A stretch of DNA of 20,191 nt, from positions 1 through 20,191 of the IMG/VR virus record IMGVR_UViG_3300047552_001451; one strand, given 5' to 3'. Below the pieces are notes generated by a model. The model was not told where the DNA came from. It saw nothing but the letters and a program-made list of their open reading frames with translations, and ran no database searches. Shown piece by piece: positions 9,268 through 15,363 of this stretch; position 1 is the stretch's first letter, and every line of letters begins with the position of its first letter. The DNA comes from a virus. The translations under genes and the position numbers were made by a program.

Positions 9268-9300
9268 AAGGGCCCTGTGGGCCCTTTGTCATTTCTTTTC
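9268..9300 (+). terminator. rho-independent terminator after SSB gene
   Basis: A perfect 8-bp GC-rich stem AAGGGCCC / GGGCCCTT (9268-9275 and 9279-9286) with a TGT loop is followed by the T-rich run TGTCATTTCTTTTC. It lies 30 bases after the SSB stop and before the endonuclease gene, so it would close the polymerase-SSB transcript. The stem is a near-palindrome, so it could also work from the other side, though no gene there needs it. Confidence 0.85.
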
Positions 9301-9354
9301 ATTCTTGAGTCGTCTACTCGTACAAGAAATGTTTATCGCCTGAAGATTGATAGT

Positions 9355-9381
9355 ACTGGGTTCGAGAATCCGGAGACCAGT
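9355..9381 (+). promoter_or_regulatory. hairpin enclosing the endonuclease ribosome site
   Basis: ACTGG (9355-9359) and CCAGT (9377-9381) can pair, enclosing the GGAGA ribosome site (9372-9376) of the endonuclease gene that starts at 9384. A competing inner stem GGGTT-CGAG-AATCC spans 9358-9371. Some phage homing-endonuclease genes are known to be translationally silenced by such hairpins. Here the idea rests on base pairing seen by eye only. Confidence 0.3.
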
Positions 9382-9383
9382 TT

Positions 9384-10319
9384 ATGTTTTTGAGAATTGA
9401 TACTAGTGAAGGACCCCGAGGTGGACGACGTCTGATTGTTATTGCTTGTGATGTGTGCGGAAAAGAACGAAGCGTAGCCTACTGTGTTACCACACTCAAC
9501 CGTTATCAACAAAGAACATCATTTTGTAGTTCAACGTGTCAAAATGAATCGCAAAAAAATGGCAAATTACGTGATCAGCTTAATGTTTACTTTGTTGAGA
9601 AATACGGTGTTAAAACACCACTTCTAACAGAAAAAGCAATACAAGCGAAAAATTTAGTCATAAAGAACACATATCAAAAATCTAGACAAACGTTGTTGGA
9701 ACGTTACGGTGTGGATAATCCCATGCGCATTAACGACGTTGCTCAAAAACAACAAGATGCTATCCGTTCTAGTAGAAACGGTCTTCATCATTTTGAGACT
9801 GATGAGTCTCTAGAAAAGAGAAGACGTACTTGCATTGAGCGTTACGGTCACGATCATCCAATGAAGGTACCAAGCATAGTAACGAGCTTTCCTTTTAAGG
9901 AAGTCTGGAGAAAAAGTCACCTCAAGAAAAAGGAAAATGGGACGTACATCCAATCAGCATCAGAGAGAACATTTGGTGCTTGGCTGATTATGCTCTTTGG
10001 AAAGAAAAACGTTTCTAAAGGTGTGAACGTGAATGATTGGAGTATTGATTTTGAATGCGAGGTAGAAGGGTTCAAGTTTTGGATTCAATATGATGGTGTG
10101 TATTGGCATGGACTTGATGCACCTAGTGAGGTCATTCAAGCAAGACAAGGACCTAGAGCTCATAGGATAGCAAATGTCGTCAGACGCGATGAACAACAAA
10201 ACCAATGGTTCGTCAAACAAGGATTGTTGCTTTTGAGAGTTACAGACAAGGAATTTGAGAGGTTTATAAAATGTCAAAGAAGAAAGAAACGAATGAACAA
10301 GCAAGTAAGCTCGAAGTAG
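9384..10319 (+). CDS. free-standing homing endonuclease, EDxHD/Vsr-like
   Basis: A 311-residue protein with a modular layout. An N-terminal treble-clef-type zinc finger has C22-x2-C25 and C48-x3-C52. Three spaced copies of a Y-G-x-x-x-P module follow (YGVKTP at 74, YGVDNP at 108, YGHDHP at 154), DNA-contact repeats typical of phage homing endonucleases. The C-terminal nuclease domain (about 190-290) holds E194 in SASERTFGAWL, D222 in WSIDF, and D237-x4-H242-x2-D245 in IQYDGVYWHGLD, close to the EDxHD family exemplified by I-Bth0305I (my recall, not searched). GGAGA at 9372-9376 supports ATG 9384. The last 49 bases overlap recA in another frame. It probably cuts a nearby site, recA being the obvious candidate, to spread itself or the neighbouring intein. 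Confidence 0.85.
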   Translation: MFLRIDTSEGPRGGRRLIVIACDVCGKERSVAYCVTTLNRYQQRTSFCSSTCQNESQKNGKLRDQLNVYFVEKYGVKTPLLTEKAIQAKNLVIKNTYQKSRQTLLERYGVDNPMRINDVAQKQQDAIRSSRNGLHHFETDESLEKRRRTCIERYGHDHPMKVPSIVTSFPFKEVWRKSHLKKKENGTYIQSASERTFGAWLIMLFGKKNVSKGVNVNDWSIDFECEVEGFKFWIQYDGVYWHGLDAPSEVIQARQGPRAHRIANVVRRDEQQNQWFVKQGLLLLRVTDKEFERFIKCQRRKKRMNKQVSSK

Positions 10320-11029
10320 CATCTGACAACACTGATAAAATGGTGCAAGACCTCATCAAGGATCTGAACCGAGAACACCAGACGCGAGTCGCTTGGAACC
10401 TTGGTACAGATTTATCACCTACACATGTCAAGCGATGGGTGTCTACCGGATGTCTACAGCTTGATTATGCTGTTTCAAATTGCCGCGATGGCGGTCTACC
10501 CGAGGGTCGAATCATTGAGATATATGGACCTCCCAGTATCGGAAAGTCACACATCGCAGCTCAAATATGTAGATCCTGTCAAAAACTTGGTGGAATCGCT
10601 GTTTACATTGATACAGAAAATGCAGTGAATCCTGAAAACCTAACAGTTCTTGGTGTTGACGTTACTAAACGATTTATTTACGTTGAAACTGGCTGTGTTG
10701 AGGACACTTTTCAAGTGATGGAATCCATCATCACAAAGGTGAAGGCTTCAAACAAAGATGTTCCTGTTGTGATTATTTGGGACTCAGTAGCAGCGACACC
10801 TGCAAAAGCAGAGCTCGAGGCCGATTATGACAAGGATAGCATTGGTCTCCAAGCTCGACAACTTAGCAAGGGTTTTCGTAAAGTTACACAGCTCATCGGT
10901 AATCAAAACGTCACACTTGTCTGTCTAAACCAGATCAGGACGAAGATTGGTGTGATGTATGGTGATCCAATGTGTGTAGATCCATACACGACGAAAGTGA
11001 AGGTTCGAAAGCGGAGGACCTCCTCATGA
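10271..11029 (+). CDS. recA: RecA recombinase, N-terminal half fused to N-terminal split intein
   Basis: A 252-residue protein: RecA residues 1-234 plus an 18-residue N-intein. Walker A is GPPSIGKS (86-93), followed by YIDTENAVNPE (112-122), the Walker B strand VVIIWDSVAATP (166-177) and loop residues NQIRTKIGVMYGDPM (220-234). The RecA part then stops where E. coli RecA continues into its T-T-G-G DNA-binding loop 2. From C235 the sequence is CVDPYTTKVKVRKRRTSS, a block A intein start, ending at TGA 11027-11029. The rest of RecA is encoded by the gene at 11130 after a C-intein, so two proteins must trans-splice to give a 410-residue RecA. ATG 10271 has GAGAGG 8 bases upstream. RecA would drive strand exchange in phage recombination and replication restart. 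It is closer to bacterial RecA than to T4 UvsX in the loop 2 region. Confidence 0.88.
   Translation: MSKKKETNEQASKLEVASDNTDKMVQDLIKDLNREHQTRVAWNLGTDLSPTHVKRWVSTGCLQLDYAVSNCRDGGLPEGRIIEIYGPPSIGKSHIAAQICRSCQKLGGIAVYIDTENAVNPENLTVLGVDVTKRFIYVETGCVEDTFQVMESIITKVKASNKDVPVVIIWDSVAATPAKAELEADYDKDSIGLQARQLSKGFRKVTQLIGNQNVTLVCLNQIRTKIGVMYGDPMCVDPYTTKVKVRKRRTSS
10973..11026 (+). mobile_element. N-terminal half of split intein in RecA (18 residues)
   Basis: Starts at Cys codon 10973-10975, directly after the GDPM of RecA, and ends at the stop at 11027. It holds only block A and the following basic strand. Blocks B, F and G are all on the other protein (11130-11507). Most natural split inteins break about 100 residues in; a break this near the N-terminus is the rare 'atypical' kind known from a few phage-derived proteins such as AceL-TerL and the Lake Vida phage inteins. 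Confidence 0.85.
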
Positions 11030-11146
11030 GTATTACACGATACATGGAACCTCAATGTTGTTGTCGTATGGGAAAATGATTTGATGAACAATACAGCTGT
11101 CGTATTTGAACATTTGATAAAGGAGTTACATGTTGATCGAAAATAA
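11030..11146 (+). pseudogene. relic of a Vsr-like homing endonuclease between the split-intein halves
   Basis: Immediately after the TGA that ends the N-intein, and in the same frame, 38 codons stay open to TAA 11144-11146. They read VLHDTWNLNVVVVWENDL and then a helix-like run ending HLIKELHVDRK. The W-x-x-x-V-V-V-V-W-E core matches the final strand of Vsr-type nucleases (typically G-W-x-V-x-V-V-W-E), followed by the usual C-terminal helix. It has no suitable start and no catalytic part, so it is read as the leftover C-terminus of an endonuclease gene that once sat between the intein halves. Its last 17 bases overlap the C-intein gene. The endonuclease at 9384 has a different C-terminus, so this is not simply a copy of it. 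A chance ORF cannot be excluded. Confidence 0.55.
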
Positions 11147-11507
11147 TGATTTTGAGTATGAAGAGCTATCGTTGGCTGAGCTTGCAACACGATTTAACAT
11201 CGTTGATTTCACATCTCCTGATGAACTTAATGTTGAAGATCATGGATATGAGATACTGAGCGTTGATGAGCAAGGAAACGAAGTTTATCAACCTTTAACT
11301 CATTTTATTGTCAAACCGAGTGTGTTATCTCACTATGAGCTTGGAACGTTGAGAGGAACTGGCGCTCATCGTGTGCTTCACGGCAAAGAGTGGGTTGCAC
11401 TGAAGGATCATCCACATGCTAAACGTGTTGACAAAAGCATGGAGGTTGTTGATGTTTCTGTGGCAAACACACAATGTTACATTGCCAACGGACAGATAAA
11501 TCACAAT
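11130..11507 (+). mobile_element. C-terminal half of split intein in RecA (126 residues)
   Basis: Residues 1-126 carry nearly all the splicing domain: the post-block A helix EELSLAELATRF (11-22), block B with G-T-G-A-H80-R-V-L, block F VVDVSVANTQCYIANG (106-121), and block G Q-I-N-H125-N126. The following extein residue is Thr127, one of the three permitted +1 nucleophiles. There is no endonuclease domain. The usual block F histidine appears replaced by Gln115 or Cys116. Confidence 0.85.
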
Positions 11508-12038
11508 ACCACCTCCGGCGGTCTTGCACTCCCATTTCATGCTTCTACACGTATCTCGCTTACCGGTGGAAAGCGTCTTGAAGACCCGAAGACTAAAGAG
11601 TTTTATGGTATCGAAGTTAACGCTTATGTCACAAAGAATAAGGTTGCGGCTCCATTTCGGAAAATCTCATTCGAGATCCATTTTGGTAAAGGTATTGCAG
11701 AAAGTGAGACTTTATTTGACGTCTTACGACAGTACTGTGACGATCACAAAATAATCAAAAATGGAAAAGAAATGAAGATTTCAGGCACTAGTGCTTGGAA
11801 AGAATTGCTTGTTAATGACGTGAAAACTGGTGAAGTTCTCGTTGAGAAAAAATTTTACAAAAGCGATTTTGCAGCAATGATGCGAGATTCACAGTACCGT
11901 TCGTACATTCTTGATATCGCCGAAGTTGCTTTAGTTCGTACTGTCGAACAGCAAAAAGCTGACCAGTATGCAGCTGGTGAAATAGATGAAGACGGTTATG
12001 AAAACCTAACGAAGATATCAGAGACAACTAAAAAGTAA
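11130..12038 (+). CDS. recA: C-terminal split intein fused to RecA C-terminal half
   Basis: A 302-residue protein, separately translated from ATG 11130 with a strong AAAGGAG site at 11119-11125. Residues 1-126 are the C-intein, ending YIANGQINHN at H125-N126. Residues 127-302 are RecA, beginning TTSGGLALPFHASTRISL, which lines up with the T-T-G-G-x-A-L-x-F-Y-A-S of bacterial RecA just after the break in the upstream gene. Then come FRKISFEIHFGKGI and a C-terminal helical region ending in a mixed-charge tail. Alone it lacks the ATP-binding site and would be inactive, so splicing to the 10271 product is presumably needed. It shares the transcript with the upstream half. Confidence 0.88.
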   Translation: MLIENNDFEYEELSLAELATRFNIVDFTSPDELNVEDHGYEILSVDEQGNEVYQPLTHFIVKPSVLSHYELGTLRGTGAHRVLHGKEWVALKDHPHAKRVDKSMEVVDVSVANTQCYIANGQINHNTTSGGLALPFHASTRISLTGGKRLEDPKTKEFYGIEVNAYVTKNKVAAPFRKISFEIHFGKGIAESETLFDVLRQYCDDHKIIKNGKEMKISGTSAWKELLVNDVKTGEVLVEKKFYKSDFAAMMRDSQYRSYILDIAEVALVRTVEQQKADQYAAGEIDEDGYENLTKISETTKK

Positions 12039-12040
12039 AC

Positions 12041-12160
12041 ATGAATACAGCTTACAAATTGATAGATGAATACGAAGACTCTCAAATAAACAATTACATG
12101 AAAGAAGCACTTCGTGCAGAAATCACACACCGTAATCTGAAGAACAGAGGAACTCTATGA
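12041..12160 (+). CDS. small hypothetical protein, 39 residues
   Basis: ATG 12041 to TGA 12158-12160, fitted exactly between RecA-C and dUTPase and overlapping the dUTPase start by four bases (ATGA). The product is helical and charged, beginning MNTAYKLIDEYEDSQINNYM. No motif is recognised. Exact packing favours a real gene or a coupling leader for dUTPase. No strong ribosome site is visible, so it remains tentative. Confidence 0.5.
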   Translation: MNTAYKLIDEYEDSQINNYMKEALRAEITHRNLKNRGTL

Positions 12161-12615
12161 GTATCACGCGTCTTTATTTTAAGAAAATTGATGATCGAGC
12201 CATCATTCCAACCCAACGAAAAGGAGATGTTGGTCTTGATGTTCGATGTATTGAAGACATCATTATTCCACCTGGTAAGATGCTCAAGCTTCGTACAGGC
12301 CTCCAACTTGCACGTTCGCCAGAATCATCTTTTGGTCCGGTATTCCTCAAAGTCGAGGACCGCTCAAGCATGGCACTGAAAGGCATCACAACTCATGGTG
12401 GTGTCATCGATCCAAACTATCGTGGTGAATTTCATGTCATCCTCTTTAATTCGACAGATCAGTCTTATGAGGTAAAATCGGGTGACAAGGTTGCACAACT
12501 CATTGTGTATCCCGCTGCTTTTAACTTCCAGATGTCTTACCTCACATGTGAGGAAGTAGATGAGGTTGAAGAATCTAACCGAGGCTCTGGTGGCTTTGGG
12601 AGTACGGGACGATAA
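12157..12615 (+). CDS. dut: dUTP diphosphatase (trimeric dUTPase)
   Basis: A 152-residue protein with all five motifs of homotrimeric dUTPases. Motif I is GDVGLDVR (23-30), motif II EDRSSMALKGI (67-77), motif III GGVIDPNYRGEF (81-92) with the uracil-site Asp-x-x-Tyr, motif IV GDKVAQLIVYP (109-119) and motif V NRGSGGFGSTGR (141-152). It hydrolyses dUTP to dUMP and pyrophosphate, keeping uracil out of phage DNA and supplying dUMP for dTMP. Length matches the family. Start overlaps the previous small ORF, so expression is probably coupled to the recA transcript. Its stop directly abuts the end of the opposite-strand gene. Confidence 0.95.
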   Translation: MSITRLYFKKIDDRAIIPTQRKGDVGLDVRCIEDIIIPPGKMLKLRTGLQLARSPESSFGPVFLKVEDRSSMALKGITTHGGVIDPNYRGEFHVILFNSTDQSYEVKSGDKVAQLIVYPAAFNFQMSYLTCEEVDEVEESNRGSGGFGSTGR

Positions 12616-12852
12616 TCACTCTTTTTCCATTTTTGCTAGCTTGTCGTAATAACGTGGATCTTCTGTAAGATGATCCATCGCTATTTCTTTAGCAAGAGCA
12701 TGATCGTCAGTATGTTCTAACTCAAATTTAATTCCAAGTTTGAGTGCGTTTTTGTCAAAGTCTGATGGTTTCTTTTCATCAGCTAGCCCACCTGGTAATT
12801 GGTCTACATATTCCAATACGATGTGTCGCACAATACGACGAATAATGCTCAC
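12616..12852 (-). CDS. DUF5661-like small protein
   Basis: A 78-residue protein and the only minus-strand gene in the window, running tail-to-tail into dUTPase with no gap. It starts at GTG (12850-12852 complement) with AGGT upstream. Its core reads DFDKNALKLGIKFELEHT, then a helix and AMDHLTEDPRYYDKLAKME. The signature G-x-x-x-E-x-E-H-T ... A-x-E-I-A-x-D-H-L-x-E-x-P-x-Y-Y is what I recall of DUF5661, seen in phages and environmental bacteria. Function is unknown; conserved Glu/His residues could bind metal. An opposite-strand small gene inside a replication operon suggests a separately acquired or separately timed gene. Confidence 0.75.
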   Translation of the reverse strand: MSIIRRIVRHIVLEYVDQLPGGLADEKKPSDFDKNALKLGIKFELEHTDDHALAKEIAMDHLTEDPRYYDKLAKMEKE

Positions 12853-12912
12853 ATTCTTACCTATGTTTTGTTGTGCGAATGAAGACTACGATCACAGACA
12901 AGAAGGACGTCA
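12853..12912. promoter_or_regulatory. divergent spacer between DUF5661-like and exonuclease genes
   Basis: This 60-base stretch separates two genes reading away from each other, so it should hold at least the promoter for the minus-strand gene and probably one for the exonuclease-helicase-NrdJ run. It contains the exonuclease ribosome site AAGGA (12903-12907). No convincing promoter boxes were identified; the call is from gene orientation. Confidence 0.3.
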
Positions 12913-13899
12913 TTGTCGAACGTAATGATAACAATGCTTGAAAACACGCTACCTGTTGTTTTAATTGATATGCGTAATCTCTTCATACGACATTACTGTA
13001 CTCATCCTGATATGACGAAAAACGGTGAACAATGTGGTGGTATTGTTGGTTCTCTCAAGGCAATCAGAAAAATTGTTTACGAGCAATCACCAGCGCAAGT
13101 AGTCATCGTCTGGGAAGGTGGTGGCTCATCTAAACGAAGGGCCATTTACTCTGAATACAAAGCAAATCGCAAGGCAGCGCGTTTGAATCGCTTTTATGAG
13201 GATGATATCCCTGACTCTGAAGATAACAAAGTTTGGCAGATGGCCACACTAGCAAAGATTCTCAAACGATTTCCAGTGTGCCAGGTGTATGTAGATGATT
13301 GCGAAGGCGACGATGTGATTGCGTATCTCGCCAAAACTCAGTACCGCGACCGCAAGAAAATTATCGTTTCAAATGACCGCGATTTTTACCAACTGCTTGA
13401 TGACAAAACAAGCATTTATTCACCGCAATCAAAACGTATTCACACTCAAGAAGATGTGAAAAAAGAGTTCTTCGGTATTCAATCGCAAAATTTTGCTCTT
13501 GCCAAAGCTCTTTGCGGCGATAAATCGGATAACGTTCCTGGTGTCAAGGGACTAGGGTTCAAAACACTTGTTAGTCGTATCCCTTTGTTCATCGCAGACA
13601 CAGAACTCACCATTGATGAGGTGATCAATTACTGTAACGTGCGCCGTAACGATGCAAAGGTAATGAAAACTGTTACTGAAAGTGAAAATTTAATCCGCAT
13701 GAATTGGCGACTTGTTTATCTTGGCGGACAGACTTTAACATTTGATCAAGCGGCGAAAGTTGATGCGATTCTTGCAGAGCATACACCACGGATGGACATG
13801 CTATCATTTATGCGCGACCTTGTTGAGATTGGTGTGCGAACCGTGGAGAATCCACATGATTTTGTTAGTACTTTTTTGCCACTGACTCGACGAGCTTGA
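12913..13899 (+). CDS. 5'-3' exonuclease / flap endonuclease
   Basis: A 328-residue protein of the Pol I N-terminal/T4 RNase H/FEN family. Metal-site acidic residues are D19 (LIDMRN), the cluster D128-D129-x-E131-x-D133-D134 (VDDCEGDDVIAYLA), D155 and D157 (SNDRDFYQLL), and D203/D206 in the helix-hairpin-helix block GDKSDNVPGVKGLGFKT. It would remove RNA primers and 5' flaps during lagging-strand synthesis, supplying the activity missing from the short polymerase at 6237. TTG 12913 is chosen because AAGGA lies five bases upstream; ATG 12925 or 12934 are alternatives. It is followed at a short distance by the helicase. Confidence 0.92.
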   Translation: MSNVMITMLENTLPVVLIDMRNLFIRHYCTHPDMTKNGEQCGGIVGSLKAIRKIVYEQSPAQVVIVWEGGGSSKRRAIYSEYKANRKAARLNRFYEDDIPDSEDNKVWQMATLAKILKRFPVCQVYVDDCEGDDVIAYLAKTQYRDRKKIIVSNDRDFYQLLDDKTSIYSPQSKRIHTQEDVKKEFFGIQSQNFALAKALCGDKSDNVPGVKGLGFKTLVSRIPLFIADTELTIDEVINYCNVRRNDAKVMKTVTESENLIRMNWRLVYLGGQTLTFDQAAKVDAILAEHTPRMDMLSFMRDLVEIGVRTVENPHDFVSTFLPLTRRA

Positions 13900-13912
13900 A
13901 GGAGATAATATT

Positions 13913-15322
13913 TTGAGCGAAGTGATGACCGAGAGCGGGTCTAGTGGACCGACGTTCGGACAATATGGACAACACTTTCAAAAGAAAGTTGTGCAAGCTC
14001 TTCTTTCCGACCCTTCATGGGCCGAGCAAATGTCTGAAGTGCTTGAACCGGCTTATTTTGATCTTAAATACCTAAATTACTTGGCCGATCGATATCTTTC
14101 GTATTCTAAAAAATACAAAGCATATCCATCACTTCCGATGCTTGTTACTATTGTCAAAGATGAATTGAAACAAGGTAACGATCTTGCTTTAAAAGAACAG
14201 GTTGTTCAATATCTGAAGACACTTCGAGCAGCGCCAGACATGGGCGATTTACCACTTGTCAAGGATAAAGCGCTTGATTTTTGCCGTCGTCAATCATTAA
14301 AACGAGGTCTTGAGAAGGTTGTCGATCTCATTGAAACTGAGAAATACGAAGCCATCGTCGACACTATCAAGAAAGCCGTTTCTGCTGGTACAACTACAGG
14401 TCTTGGTCATGATCTTACCGAAGATGTTGAAGCACGTTACGTCGCTGATCGTCGTCTTGTTATTCCAACTTGTCTCTCTGAGTTAGATGCACCAAAGATT
14501 CTCAATGGTGGATCGGGCCGCGGCGAGCTTCATGTTGTCATTGCACCAACAGGTGTTGGTAAGAGTCACTTGATGACATACATTGGTGCAAATGCGATGC
14601 GACAGGGCTACAACGTTCTGTACTTTACGATGGAGCTCTCAGAGGCCAAAGTTGGTCTTAGATTTGATTCCAACTTTACCGGTATCGATACTAACGAGAT
14701 CATTGACCGTAAAGACGAAGTTCTTAAGTTTTATGCTGAGAACAAGCTTGGCAAATTGAAGATCAAATATTTTCCTACTAATGAGCCAACGGTCAATACA
14801 TTGAGAGCACACTTGGAAAAGTTAGCGTTAAAGGGGTTTATCCCCGATGTTGTTCTTGTTGATTATGCCGATATTGTCCGTTCAAGTCGAATGTATGAGC
14901 AACCGCGTCTTGAAATGAAGCTTGTATACGAGGAGCTTCGTGCCCTTGCTGTTGAACGTAACATCGCTCTTTGGACGGCTTCTCAGAGTAACAGAGAAGG
15001 TTCTAATGTTGAGGTTGTTGACATGAATAATATGAGCGAAGCTTACGCCAAAGCGTTCATTTGTGACCTTATTGTTACGCTTTCACGACGTCCCGGTGAG
15101 AAAGCAAGTGGTCTTGGACGTCTCTACATTGCTAAAAACCGAAATGGTATTGACGGACTAGTTTTCCCGATCAAAATTGATACTGCACGTAGTCTTTTTG
15201 AGATCGTTGGCGAAACGACAACGCCAGATGAAGTACAAGCGACAGCCGAGCAAGATGTACGACAAAAACTTCGAGACCGCTTTGCTAAATTCAATGACAT
15301 GAACCTTAAGAAGGTTAGTTGA
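13913..15322 (+). CDS. replicative DNA helicase, DnaB/T4 gp41-type
   Basis: A 469-residue RecA-fold hexameric helicase. An N-terminal helical domain (1-165) joins a C-terminal motor with Walker A APTGVGKSH (about 210-218), the helix NVLYFTMELSE, Walker B VVLVDYADIV (about 313-322), the SQSNREG sensor (near 360) and a final arginine-bearing strand LYIAKNRNGIDG (near 403). It unwinds DNA ahead of the fork and would load with a primase, which is not in this window. TTG 13913 has AAGGAGAT at 13899-13906, overlapping the exonuclease stop. No intein is seen here, although phage DnaB genes often carry one. Confidence 0.92.
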   Translation: MSEVMTESGSSGPTFGQYGQHFQKKVVQALLSDPSWAEQMSEVLEPAYFDLKYLNYLADRYLSYSKKYKAYPSLPMLVTIVKDELKQGNDLALKEQVVQYLKTLRAAPDMGDLPLVKDKALDFCRRQSLKRGLEKVVDLIETEKYEAIVDTIKKAVSAGTTTGLGHDLTEDVEARYVADRRLVIPTCLSELDAPKILNGGSGRGELHVVIAPTGVGKSHLMTYIGANAMRQGYNVLYFTMELSEAKVGLRFDSNFTGIDTNEIIDRKDEVLKFYAENKLGKLKIKYFPTNEPTVNTLRAHLEKLALKGFIPDVVLVDYADIVRSSRMYEQPRLEMKLVYEELRALAVERNIALWTASQSNREGSNVEVVDMNNMSEAYAKAFICDLIVTLSRRPGEKASGLGRLYIAKNRNGIDGLVFPIKIDTARSLFEIVGETTTPDEVQATAEQDVRQKLRDRFAKFNDMNLKKVS

Positions 15323-15363
15323 CCGTGAATAGCTTACCATCTGACACACGCTCTCAAGGACAC

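Noticed and set aside
9340-9381. tRNA-like T-arm sequence GGGTTCGAGAATCC
   Set aside because: The G53-C61 pair is missing, and no acceptor, D-arm or anticodon arm folds around it; it is better explained as a local hairpin.
11027-11029. Possible readthrough of the N-intein TGA into the following in-frame 38 codons
   Set aside because: No recoding signal is visible, and the extension looks like an endonuclease remnant, not intein sequence, so simple termination is preferred.
11026-11079. 17-residue ORF overlapping the N-intein stop (ATGA), with three consecutive cysteines
   Set aside because: Very short, no own ribosome site, and the other frame (endonuclease-like relic) gives the more meaningful reading. 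Its first five residues match the start of dUTPase (MSITR), probably by chance.
13913-15322. Intein or intron in the helicase gene
   Set aside because: The Walker A-to-C-terminal motor reads continuously at normal length, with no insertion.
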